Source: Aquiflexum balticum DSM 16537 (GTDB lineage: Bacteria > Bacteroidota > Bacteroidia > Cytophagales > Cyclobacteriaceae). Taken from it: a stretch of DNA of 64,000 nucleotides. The stretch is taken from contig NZ_LT838813.1 in assembly GCF_900176595.1 (NCBI RefSeq), positions 4,978,001 to 5,042,000 on the forward strand, in the 5' to 3' direction. Of this stretch, positions 1 to 7,933 are shown one piece after another; position 1 is the stretch's first letter, and each line of letters begins with the position of its first letter. The notes beneath the pieces were generated by a model. That model worked only from the letters and a program-made list of their open reading frames with translations. It was not told the DNA's origin and ran no database searches. The position numbers and the translations under genes were made by a program.

Positions 1-767
1 AACATGCCGATGTCAAGCGTATGTTGCTATTTCAAAAATCCATTGTGGAAGGTTCCCTCTCCCTTTTGCTCTATTGTGCCAAATTGGGTGATTTGGTCCA
101 TGTGGCAGAAGGCCAGGAAAAAGAAGATGCTGTACTCCTGCTCGACCTGCTGACCCCGATAGCCAAATCCTATCCTTCGGAAATGTGCTGCCTGACTACA
201 TCGGCAGCAGTGCAGGTTTTGGGTGGTGCAGGATATACCACGGATTTTCCGGTGGAGCAATACTACCGCGAGGCACGCATTCACCCTATCCATGAAGGGA
301 CAACAGGCATTCATGGCTTGGATTTGTTGGGCAGAAAGGTGTTGATGCAGGATGGTAGAGCTATCAGAATCTTTGCTGAAAAAATAATGCAGATCATTGT
401 AGAAGCCAAAGTAGAAAGTTCTTTGCTACCCTTCGCCGAAAAATTGGAAAAATACCTGCAAAGGGCACAGCAGACAAGTGGACACTTATTTGCAAAGGTA
501 GGCAAAAATCCCGAAGAGTTCCTTGCAGATGCCACCTTATATTTGGAATATCTCAGTATCCTGACCATTGCCTGGCAATGGCTTCATCAAGGTTTTGTCT
601 CCAGGAAAGCCTTGGATTCCGGCACTCCCGAAAAAGACTTCTACCAAGGCAAAATCATGTGCATGCGGTATTTCTTCGAATACGAACTGGTCAAAATGGA
701 TGGATTGGGCAAAAGACTGGTTTCAGGAGATATAGTAACGGTTGAGATGAGGGGGGAGTGGTTTTGA
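1..767 (+). CDS. Acyl-CoA dehydrogenase, C-terminal part (5' end outside window)
   Basis: The reading frame is open from the first complete codon at base 3, so the gene begins upstream; the ATG at 21 is internal. The visible part is the C-terminal helical half of an acyl-CoA dehydrogenase, an FAD enzyme that oxidises acyl-CoA in beta-oxidation. The family signature QVLGGAGYTTDFPVEQYYRE is present, followed by IHEGTTGIHGLDLLGRK, which holds the catalytic-base Glu region and FAD/tetramer contacts. About 140 further residues form the extra C-terminal domain found in the larger, electron-transfer-type homologues. It converges with the KilA-N gene 16 bases beyond its stop. A diverged copy of its last ~45 codons lies at 1876-2022. 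Chain-length specificity cannot be told. Confidence 0.9.
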   Translation, partial: HADVKRMLLFQKSIVEGSLSLLLYCAKLGDLVHVAEGQEKEDAVLLLDLLTPIAKSYPSEMCCLTTSAAVQVLGGAGYTTDFPVEQYYREARIHPIHEGTTGIHGLDLLGRKVLMQDGRAIRIFAEKIMQIIVEAKVESSLLPFAEKLEKYLQRAQQTSGHLFAKVGKNPEEFLADATLYLEYLSILTIAWQWLHQGFVSRKALDSGTPEKDFYQGKIMCMRYFFEYELVKMDGLGKRLVSGDIVTVEMRGEWF

Positions 768-782
768 AATGACATAAAGTAA

Positions 783-1613
783 TTATTTCAATTTCTTCAC
801 AGATTGCTTATGGCTCAACAACGATTGCATTTGAGTGATAGCCATTTGGTTGAGTTGAATCAATCTCTCGCTCTGATCGATTCCCTGATGAATCAACAAG
901 GCATTGGTGCTTTCCATATTGGACAAGACTACCAATTGTTCTATGGTGGCATAATCCCGGATATTACCTTTTTGGTCAGAGTTTTTATCTCGCCATTGTT
1001 TGGCAGTTTTCCCAAAGAGGGCAACATTGAGCACATCGGCTTCATTGGCATAGATAAAAGAAGCCTGTTTTTTACTGATTTCACTAGGAATCAGATTTTC
1101 TTTTATTGCATCTGTATGGATGTGGTAATTGACCTTGGCCAATGTTCTTTGGAAATTCCATTCGATTTTTAGGCGGTCGCTTTCGCTTTCTTTTAACCGT
1201 TGAAATTCTTTTATTAAATATAATTTGAACTCTGCACTAATTGCCGAACCAAATTCAAATGCAATATCTTTATGTGCGTAAGTTCCTCCATACCGACCAG
1301 CTTTAGAAAATATTCCAATCGCATTGGTTTTTTCTACCCATTGAGTTGGGCTTAACACAAAAGAAGGTAAGCCTGCTTGAGATTTAAAGTGGTCAAATTC
1401 GACCACTTTAAAATTGGGGTTATATATTTTTTCCCAAGTACCTAAAAATTCAAGTGTTGTTCGTGTTCTTATCCAGTTTTTAATAACATCTGCGGCACGA
1501 CTAGCGTCTGATTTTGCTTGTGCCATATCAGTTATGCAAATAAAATCTTCACCGTTTATTGCAGTTACTGAAACGGCAATAGTTTGAACATTTAATATTT
1601 TGTTTTTAGTCAT
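783..1613 (-). CDS. KilA-N domain protein
   Basis: A 276-residue protein whose first ~115 residues match the KilA-N DNA-binding fold seen in phage and large-virus proteins: ICITDMAQAKSD at the start, then DVIKNWIRTRTTLEFLGTWE and the FVLSPTQWVEKTNAIGI segment. The middle (GGTYAHKDIAFEFGSAISAEFKLYLIKEFQ) continues the motif typical of stand-alone bacterial KilA-N proteins. The C-terminal part is charged and Gln-rich with no recognised domain. KilA-N proteins are presumed to bind DNA; a specific role is unknown. No phage structural or integrase genes surround it. It sits between the real end of the acyl-CoA dehydrogenase gene and a second degraded copy of that end, which suggests arrival by recombination or duplication. 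Its leader carries copy A of the structured repeat. Confidence 0.85.
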   Translation of the reverse strand: MTKNKILNVQTIAVSVTAINGEDFICITDMAQAKSDASRAADVIKNWIRTRTTLEFLGTWEKIYNPNFKVVEFDHFKSQAGLPSFVLSPTQWVEKTNAIGIFSKAGRYGGTYAHKDIAFEFGSAISAEFKLYLIKEFQRLKESESDRLKIEWNFQRTLAKVNYHIHTDAIKENLIPSEISKKQASFIYANEADVLNVALFGKTAKQWRDKNSDQKGNIRDYATIEQLVVLSNMESTNALLIHQGIDQSERLIQLNQMAITQMQSLLSHKQSVKKLK

Positions 1614-1645
1614 AATTAAAAAAATAATAGGTTTGTTTAACTCTC

Positions 1646-1838
1646 ATCAAATTTAAGTTATTTCACCCATTTCCAGAACAAATGCCCACACTTTGATTCT
1701 CAAGTTTCTCACCCCATCAATAATACTATAAAAAACAAAACTCCCGTAGGCAATCTAACCTAGGGAGTACCTAGCTGCTGCAAACGGTCGCTATCCGTAT
1801 TCCTTTATTCCTTCCTTAAAGTACTTTTGATCTACCCA
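1646..1838 (-). repeat. Structured ~190-bp repeat, copy A (leader of KilA-N gene)
   Basis: Aligns over its whole length with 3014-3206. The best conserved block (about 1763-1816) differs at only a few positions. Read on the minus strand it gives a stem-loop ACGG/CCGT, then a second stem ACTCCC-TAGG/CCTA-C-GGGAGT followed by TTTTGTTTTTT, which resembles an intrinsic terminator. In copy B the inner stem is CGGG/CCTG, so one T-A pair became C-G and another became a wobble pair. This supports selection on an RNA fold. It lies in the 5' leader of the minus-strand KilA-N gene. I do not recognise it as a named RNA family. Confidence 0.7.
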
Positions 1839-1875
1839 TCACTTCTTCCCAAACGTACCAAAAAATCCATCTAGA

Positions 1876-2022
1876 GATTACCCGGAAAAGGACTTCTACC
1901 AAGGCAAAATCATTTGCATGCGCTATTTCTTCGAATATGAATTGGTCAAAATGGATAGTCTTGGGAGATGGTTGGTGTCGGCGGATATGGTGACAGTCGA
2001 GATGCAGGGGAATTGGTTTTGA
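1876..2022 (+). pseudogene. Remnant of acyl-CoA dehydrogenase 3' end (second copy)
   Basis: The last ~45 codons of an acyl-CoA dehydrogenase gene without the rest. Bases 1891-2022 align without gaps to 636-767; I count 25 differences in 132 bases. The translation keeps EKDFYQGKI, CMRYFFEYELVKMD and the terminal WF-stop, and most changes are silent or conservative. The fragment therefore looks like the end of a once functional homologue, not a drifting old copy of its neighbour. Its stop is 13 bases from the stop of the convergent hydrolase gene, the same geometry as the true gene with KilA-N (16 bases). There is no start codon or upstream portion. Confidence 0.85.
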
Positions 2023-2034
2023 GCAAGCAAACCT

Positions 2035-2922
2035 CTACTCTTCTCCTTCCAAAAGCCTGATAAATTGGAATAAACCATGCAAATGGTCAATATGATCCGG
2101 GGCTGTATTGCCTGCAAAAGCCAAAACTTTAAAATCACCTTTGATGGATTGACCGACTTGCTGCATACCCAAAGGGCCTGCTTTCAACACTGCTTCACGG
2201 CCCATATCCATAGCTCTCAGTAGAAAATCAGCAGATTCTGTGGTGCTGACAAAAGTTCCCGGAAACACGCTACTATGCGTCAAAACAAATTTTTTATGTC
2301 CTGAGACCGCATCTTCGGCCAACCGCAAAAATACATCCAAGTCTTCCGCCTTGATCTTTCCTCCCTGGGAAAGCGGAGTAGATTCAGGAATATATCCTGC
2401 ATGTAGCCCATCAAGTAATAGAACCCCGTCAATCAAATCATAATGGTCTGTTCTCAAAATTGCTCTTATGGCACCATATCCGGCACTAAATCCGGAAAGG
2501 TAAATACCGCTTATTGGCTTATTCAAATTTGCTTTAATAACTGAAAGCAGCGCATCAAAATTCGCTTTTTCCAAAAATGGAGCGGAATAGGCACTGGAAC
2601 CCGAACCCAAATTAACTGCAACCCCTGCCCAGTTTTCATTTTGGTCAATAGCATGGGCAAGAATACTTTCATGGCCATGAAAGTGGATCAGCAGGTTTAT
2701 AGAATCATAATTGTTTTTTTCATCTACAAACAACACGGGGTTTTTCGCAAAAATATCCTCAAGCTCAATCCTTTCACCGATAAATCCAGATCCATCTACC
2801 CGCTGATGCGGACGGATATTTTCCTCCATGGGAGACGGAAATTGGGCTTTAAGCCCCACTTCTTTTTTGCCCTTACATGAGCAGAAACCTATCCAGATAA
2901 GAAAAAACAAAATCCTGTACAT
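2035..2922 (-). CDS. Lipoprotein with alpha/beta-hydrolase fold
   Basis: The chosen ATG (2920-2922) starts a short lipoprotein signal, MYRILFFLIWIGFCSCKG, so the ~295-residue product is probably anchored in the envelope. A longer frame reaches base 3084, but its first codons fall inside the structured repeat and code for nothing hydrophobic, so it was rejected; an ATG at 2940 is also possible. The sequence shows LLIHFHGHES (oxyanion strand) and the nucleophile elbow GFSAGYGA (G-x-S-x-G). HIDHLHG near the end probably supplies the catalytic His, and LLLDGLHAG follows the next strand. Substrate unknown; esterase or lipase-like activity is an inference. It converges with the dehydrogenase remnant. 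Confidence 0.75.
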   Translation of the reverse strand: MYRILFFLIWIGFCSCKGKKEVGLKAQFPSPMEENIRPHQRVDGSGFIGERIELEDIFAKNPVLFVDEKNNYDSINLLIHFHGHESILAHAIDQNENWAGVAVNLGSGSSAYSAPFLEKANFDALLSVIKANLNKPISGIYLSGFSAGYGAIRAILRTDHYDLIDGVLLLDGLHAGYIPESTPLSQGGKIKAEDLDVFLRLAEDAVSGHKKFVLTHSSVFPGTFVSTTESADFLLRAMDMGREAVLKAGPLGMQQVGQSIKGDFKVLAFAGNTAPDHIDHLHGLFQFIRLLEGEE

Positions 2923-3013
2923 TTTGATGGAGAGCTGCATATCCGAAAAATAGCGCATAAGGAATGATAAAAAAAACAGACGATCAAAAACACCTTTTCT
3001 ATTGTACAGGATG

Positions 3014-3206
3014 ATCAAATCTAAGCTATTTCCCCTATATCCAAAACCAATGCCCAAGCTTTGATTCATTTTACTACCACCCAATCAACAAGCCTTTAAA
3101 AAAACAAATCTCCCACAGGTGATCAAACCCGGGGAGTACCTAGCTGCTGCATACGGTTGCTAACCGTATTCCTTTATTCCTTCCTCTGGTATTTCTGATT
3201 TACCAA
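3014..3206 (-). repeat. Structured ~190-bp repeat, copy B (leader of hydrolase gene)
   Basis: Partner of 1646-1838. On the minus strand it contains a perfect 8-bp stem (ATACGGTT, loop AGC, AACCGTAT), the conserved linker GCAGCAGCTAGGTA, and the stem CTCCC-CGGG/CCTG-T-GGGAG followed by TTTGTTTTTTT. It lies between the minus-strand deacylase gene and the hydrolase start at 2922, so it could be a leader RNA with an attenuator-like end. Conservation also covers the flanks (for example ATCAAATCTAAG at 3014), so the repeat is larger than the hairpins alone. Confidence 0.7.
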
Positions 3207-3231
3207 TAACTAGCCGCCCCTTTCAGCATTT

Positions 3232-4437
3232 TCAATACCACTTCTCCCCCCTATACATCTCGGTTTTTACGGCATGTTCGCGGTTATAGAGCCTGAGGTA
3301 ATTTTCGTCTACAACACGGATACGGTAGCCCAATAAGTGGAAAAGCGGACCTGTAAAGAATCTGGCTATTTTCAGATTTACCCTAAGAATTTCCTTTTCC
3401 CGGTTATCCCATTGAATTCCCGGCAATAAAGTCAAAAAGTTGTCGGCCTTGGTTTTTCTGAGAAGTGAAGATAATTTCAATGCAAACTTAGGAATGCCTC
3501 TTATGATAAAAAAACCATCACTTCCCTGACTTTGATAAAGGGGCATAAACAGCCTTGAAGCATATTTGGATTTGACGACTTCGCCGTTACTGATTGCCAG
3601 AGGCGTTTCTTTCTTGATAACTTGAAAACTCTCAAAGCCCGGAAGCATCTTAAATTCTTCCCCCTTCATAATCTGATAGAGGTAAGTGATTTCAAAGATC
3701 TCCTTTACCTTTTTGGAAGCTTGTTCCAGTTCATTGTAATACTCCTGATAATGATCCAGTGATTTCTTTTTGATCAGACGGGCATAGACCAGACATAAAT
3801 AAACAAAAGCTATATTGTTGGATATCGCTTCTTTTTCATCATGCTGTCCCGACTCAAATCCAATGGCCACATAGCCTGCCTGATTGATAAAACTTAACAA
3901 TGGCCCATCAAGAAATTCTTCTATTCCCAGTACAATGGGTACAGGAAATAATTCAGAAAATTTGCGGTTGATCAATGCATCATTGATGGTGATAAAAGGA
4001 AGGGTCTTGCTTGAGGTAGTATGCAGGTCAATAAAATAAAAAGGGCCGTTCCCTTTTTCCAGGATTTCCTCAACGAGCTGCAGAATTGCTACCAATTCCT
4101 CTTCTTCTGGACCTGGTTTATCATTTTTGACAATACGCTTGATATTTGATTTTGTCCAGAGTCTGTTCAGGTCCTCTTTCAGGTATCTCGTATTTACGGC
4201 TAAGGCTTTTAAATTGCCGGAAATACCGATGACGGTTCCGCGAAGCTTTTCTTTCTGATTTTCCAGATCCTCAAAGACTTTTTTCAAGGCAAATACACCC
4301 GCCACTTCATTCCCATGAATACCGGCAAAAAAGACCAAGGTAGGCCCTATTCTTCCTGTTTCTATCCGCCCGATTAGCCTATCAATGGTGATTTTTTCCT
4401 GAAGGGCTTTACTATAAATCTCAATCATATCAATCAC
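3232..4437 (-). CDS. Succinylglutamate desuccinylase/aspartoacylase-type deacylase
   Basis: A 401-residue M14-type zinc hydrolase of the AstE/AspA family. Visible metal and catalytic elements are GIHGNEVAG (His41 and Glu44 zinc ligands), NLKALAVNTRYLKEDLNRLW (the Asn/Arg substrate pocket of the family) and FIDLHTTSS, whose His is the third zinc ligand. Such enzymes remove acyl groups from amino acids or related small molecules. The GTG start overlaps the TGA of the upstream amidoligase gene (GTGA), so the two are probably translationally coupled; an ATG at 4428 is an alternative start. The C-terminal ~130 residues are less like characterised members. The pairing suggests it hydrolyses an amide made by its partner, which is an inference. 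Confidence 0.85.
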   Translation of the reverse strand: MIDMIEIYSKALQEKITIDRLIGRIETGRIGPTLVFFAGIHGNEVAGVFALKKVFEDLENQKEKLRGTVIGISGNLKALAVNTRYLKEDLNRLWTKSNIKRIVKNDKPGPEEEELVAILQLVEEILEKGNGPFYFIDLHTTSSKTLPFITINDALINRKFSELFPVPIVLGIEEFLDGPLLSFINQAGYVAIGFESGQHDEKEAISNNIAFVYLCLVYARLIKKKSLDHYQEYYNELEQASKKVKEIFEITYLYQIMKGEEFKMLPGFESFQVIKKETPLAISNGEVVKSKYASRLFMPLYQSQGSDGFFIIRGIPKFALKLSSLLRKTKADNFLTLLPGIQWDNREKEILRVNLKIARFFTGPLFHLLGYRIRVVDENYLRLYNREHAVKTEMYRGEKWY

Positions 4438-6284
4438 ATGTCATTTGAAGTGACTATCCCTATTAATTTATTATCCTTCACTACAGGAAGGCAATTGAAA
4501 TTATGGGAATTCATCAATTCCTTTGCTTCATCAAAATCCATTTCCTGTGATATGCTGACCAAGGACCTTGTCATTACTTTACCGACTGGAATGGTGTCAA
4601 TATCTTCCCTATCATGATATTTTTCAATATCTGTCCAGGTAATCAGGCCGACCAGTTCTTTATCATTTTTGATCACAGGCATATGATGGATCTTTTTCCA
4701 CTTCATCAGATAAACGGCCAATTCCAGACTGTCTTTCTCCTCGATGGAGAATATATCCGTATTCATTACATGGTGAACTTTCTTTTTGATATTGAAAGTA
4801 GTGGTCGCATTTGACTTCAGTATTTCCCAATCGGAAACAGGAATTTCCTTTTCCTGATTAAGGTACATATTCGCTGTCAACACCTGTAACGATTCATTTC
4901 TTTTTTTTGTCGACAAGAGGTTTCTATAGCTCCTGACCATCCAATCCGCTCCGGTTTGGGCACTCACTCTTTTTTCGATGATGGATAAGTAATGGACGAT
5001 ATCTTTTTCCAAAACGCCCATACTCCTAAGTCCTTCATAGGCCATCGGAAGGAATTTTTCCAAAATCAGTTTTTGGCTTGAAACCAACTGACCATCCCAG
5101 AAAAACTGAGACTTCATACCATATCGTGCCGCACTATAAAAGTTGGAATTGGCATCCTTAAAATCCATAACCTCATGAATCTTATCGCATTCCTTTGTTC
5201 TTCCCCGCATCAAACCTACCCAAAATGCCATATTGGCTACTTCATCTTTTCTGGTTGGACCTGCGGGGATATATCTGTTCTCTATCCTAAGGTGTGGTTT
5301 CCCGCCTCCTACTCCATAGCATGCCCTGTTCCAGCGATAGACAGTGCCATTGTGAATGCCTAGTGCATTGAGCTTTGGAACACCTCCATTCTCCAAAACT
5401 TCCAAACTATCTTCAATTGATTCGGCTGTCAGCAAGCACCTGAACCTTGCAATGTTGTCTTTAAATATGTCCGAAATGGACCCTGTATGCCAGTGGTTTT
5501 CAAAACTTACCCTAGATTGGGATTCATTCAACAAATAGGAATTTGCCCTGATATCCACTGATTGGGAAAACAATGAAATCCTCGTTTCATTCCATAATTC
5601 TTTCCCAAAAAGCAAAGGGGAATTACAACAAACAGCCAAGACAGGGCCCGCAATAGCCTGTGCCCAATTAAAACTATCAATAAACTCATCAGGGTTGATT
5701 TGAAGGTGCATCTGAAAACTGGTGTTACACCCTTCCAACAGGATACTATCATGCAAAAGGGTGATTTCATCCACTCCTTTGATATGTATACTGATATCCT
5801 GATCCCGCAATTCCATTGCTACTTTATTTAAAACAGCATATCGCTTTACTTTGGTCATATTGTCCAAAGTGATATGCTTTTGGGAAAGCGTCGGTAAAAT
5901 TCCTGTCAATAAAATTTTAGAATCAAATTCCCTAGCTACATCATTTGCCTTAAGAAGCAGTGAAGTCAGCTGTTCATACATGCGACTAAAACAATCCCCC
6001 TTAAGCTCGATTGGATCGAGGTTGATTTCAAGATTGTAATTTCCTATTTCTGTGGTAAAATGTGGATCATTGATATTTTCTAATAATTCAAGGGAGTTAT
6101 TATTGGGTAAAAATTCATTGTTCAAAATAAAAAATTCCTGCTCTGCACCAATCCGGATCGGGAATTTTTCAATCATGCCCTTTTCCAGCATCATTTCCAA
6201 TGCTTCAATGTCTTTAATAAGCCTGTGGAAGTATTCAGACTTATCTTTTTTGCTTTTTAGTTTGATAACATTGCTGATGCCCAT
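4434..6284 (-). CDS. GCS2-type carboxylate-amine ligase fused to paired CBS domains
   Basis: A 616-residue two-part protein. Residues ~40-430 match the glutamate-cysteine ligase family 2 (GCS2) fold: RIGAEQEFFILNN, NYNLEINLDP, SFQMHLQI and GGGKPHLRIENRYIPAGPT carry the acidic and Arg residues expected for metal-ATP and substrate binding. Residues ~500-616 form two CBS motifs (HVMNTDIFSIEEKDSLELAV and KVMTRSLVSISQEMDFDEA), normally a sensor for adenine nucleotides. Enzymes of this class join a carboxylate to an amine with ATP; ordinary glutathione synthesis is not implied because no glutathione synthetase is near. The stop codon overlaps the start of the deacylase gene. CBS fusion to a GCS2 domain points to control by energy state, as an inference. 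Confidence 0.85.
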   Translation of the reverse strand: MGISNVIKLKSKKDKSEYFHRLIKDIEALEMMLEKGMIEKFPIRIGAEQEFFILNNEFLPNNNSLELLENINDPHFTTEIGNYNLEINLDPIELKGDCFSRMYEQLTSLLLKANDVAREFDSKILLTGILPTLSQKHITLDNMTKVKRYAVLNKVAMELRDQDISIHIKGVDEITLLHDSILLEGCNTSFQMHLQINPDEFIDSFNWAQAIAGPVLAVCCNSPLLFGKELWNETRISLFSQSVDIRANSYLLNESQSRVSFENHWHTGSISDIFKDNIARFRCLLTAESIEDSLEVLENGGVPKLNALGIHNGTVYRWNRACYGVGGGKPHLRIENRYIPAGPTRKDEVANMAFWVGLMRGRTKECDKIHEVMDFKDANSNFYSAARYGMKSQFFWDGQLVSSQKLILEKFLPMAYEGLRSMGVLEKDIVHYLSIIEKRVSAQTGADWMVRSYRNLLSTKKRNESLQVLTANMYLNQEKEIPVSDWEILKSNATTTFNIKKKVHHVMNTDIFSIEEKDSLELAVYLMKWKKIHHMPVIKNDKELVGLITWTDIEKYHDREDIDTIPVGKVMTRSLVSISQEMDFDEAKELMNSHNFNCLPVVKDNKLIGIVTSNDM

Positions 6285-6445
6285 AAAAGGTCGGGTTGTT
6301 TATGAATTGACTCTAAAGTTAGCGATTAAGAGTAGCTGAAAATATGATGGAAGTCATTTCAAACCTTATCTTTTCTCATTGAATTGAAGCAATAAAGGGA
6401 AATCAGAATTCAGAAAAAATCGAGATAATGGATAGGTCAAAGAGC

Positions 6446-7546
6446 TTAAAATGAACTGATCCATTTTTCGACACATTCCTGGAGATTTTTCCTGGCCTGA
6501 AGCTGAAAATCATTTTGTTCAAAATTCAAATCCGGTAACACCTTTACCTGATCAAATCCGGATCCGTTCCCACCACTGCCGGAAGTAAAAAGTACAGTTT
6601 TCTTGTGATGCTTCTTTGCCAACTGCAACAACTCGAAACTACCCTTGCCACCAGCTGATTGACTGTCATATCTGCCTTCACCCGTAATGATAATATCGGC
6701 TTTGACTACTTTTTCCTCCATTTTTACTTGCTGAAAAAACCATTGAGCTCCCATTTGGATTTCTACCGGAAAAAAGAAAGAAAGCCCAAAGGCTATCCCT
6801 CCTGCCGCACCAAAACTTGGCTGATCTACCATTGACTTGCCGGTTTTTACTGAAAGCAATTCCAAAACTCCTGAACAGGCATTTTCATAATCTTCCATAT
6901 CTTCTTCTTTCAAACCTTTTTGAGGACCGAAAACAGGAATTGCTCCCTCAGTACCATAAAAGTAATTATTGACATCACAGAGACAGGTAAAACTTACCAC
7001 AGGCTTTGGAACAGGGCTTTGTATATACCTGATTTTTTTTAAGAATACATTGGAAAACAAAGTAATCTCCCGCCCGTTTTCATCCAAAAATAAAAAGCCC
7101 AAACCTCTCAAAATCCCCAATCCCAGATCAATAGAGGCACTTCCGCCTAATCCCAGTACTATATGCTTTGCTCCTGAATGGATAGCTTTCTGAATCAACT
7201 CTCCTGTTCCATAAGTACTCGCTATCCAGACATCTCTCTCATGAAGCTTCAATGATTTGATCCCCGAAACTGTGGAAACATCCAGGTAGGCAATTGCATT
7301 GACTTTATCCATGAAAAAAAATCCTTCGATGGGACGACCTAAAGGATCCAAGGCAAAATGATGATGTTGATGCATATTCAATGCCTTTCCCAACAAATAA
7401 CAAGTACCGTCTCCCCCATCTGCAATCGGGCAAAGTATAGTTTCTACATCGCCTCTTTTTGATGAAATCACAGAACTGATTATAGCTGCTGCCTCGTCGG
7501 CTTCGATTGTACCTTTAAATGCATTGGGAGCTATGAGGATTTTCAT
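6446..7546 (-). CDS. Glycerate kinase (GlxK/GarK family)
   Basis: A 366-residue glycerate kinase of the bacterial type that phosphorylates D-glycerate in glyoxylate, serine and sugar-acid breakdown. The start MKILIAPNAFKGTIEADEAA matches the family N-terminus. CPIADGGDGTCYLL, GLGGSASIDLGLGILRGLG and ITGEGRYDSQSAGGKG are the conserved glycine-rich and acidic signatures. Length and order of motifs agree with the family. It stands alone on the minus strand, 162 bases after the amidoligase gene start and 387 bases from the symporter, so a shared transcript is uncertain. A link to the sugar-acid locus at 18-25 kb is possible but not shown. Confidence 0.93.
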   Translation of the reverse strand: MKILIAPNAFKGTIEADEAAAIISSVISSKRGDVETILCPIADGGDGTCYLLGKALNMHQHHHFALDPLGRPIEGFFFMDKVNAIAYLDVSTVSGIKSLKLHERDVWIASTYGTGELIQKAIHSGAKHIVLGLGGSASIDLGLGILRGLGFLFLDENGREITLFSNVFLKKIRYIQSPVPKPVVSFTCLCDVNNYFYGTEGAIPVFGPQKGLKEEDMEDYENACSGVLELLSVKTGKSMVDQPSFGAAGGIAFGLSFFFPVEIQMGAQWFFQQVKMEEKVVKADIIITGEGRYDSQSAGGKGSFELLQLAKKHHKKTVLFTSGSGGNGSGFDQVKVLPDLNFEQNDFQLQARKNLQECVEKWISSF

Positions 7547-7933
7547 TGCTTAGACGTGAGATGTGAGACACTAGATGTGAGATGTGAGATGTTAGAAACA
7601 AGAGACAAGAACCAAGAAGAGAACAGTGCAACTTTTTAGGTTTTTTTGACCTCGAAGATAGCCTCAAACAAAGGAGAACTGAATTTCGAAAGCTTTTTTC
7701 AAAATTGTAGATTTTTGATTTTAAATTTTACATTGATAAGAAACTCCACATTTTAACCCTATGGCCCTACGTCCGAATAACCTTTCAATATATCAATCTG
7801 CCTAGCCAAAGTGCTTAAGCAGACAAGTTTTTAAAATCTTTCAATCCATCCAAAATTCCAATCGACTGATTACTAATCTTCCAATTTTTTCAATTTTCCA
7901 ATCCACCACGGCGGACAAGTTCTTACAATCCCC
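7547..7933. other. Gene-free stretch with degenerate repeats
   Basis: No coding sequence is convincing here. Bases 7553-7592 hold repeated GAGATGTGAGA-like units, a low-complexity repeat that reappears in altered form near 41280. Further on, pieces such as TTCCAATTTTTTCAATTTTCC and a GGCGGAC half-palindrome near 7908 look like decayed intergenic repeats. Confidence 0.5.

Noticed and set aside
783-1613. Prophage remnant based on the KilA-N gene
   Set aside because: No integrase, capsid, terminase or other phage gene is found near it.
2923-3084. N-terminal extension of the hydrolase lipoprotein
   Set aside because: The extension is encoded partly by the structured repeat and would bury the lipoprotein signal 54 residues inside the protein.
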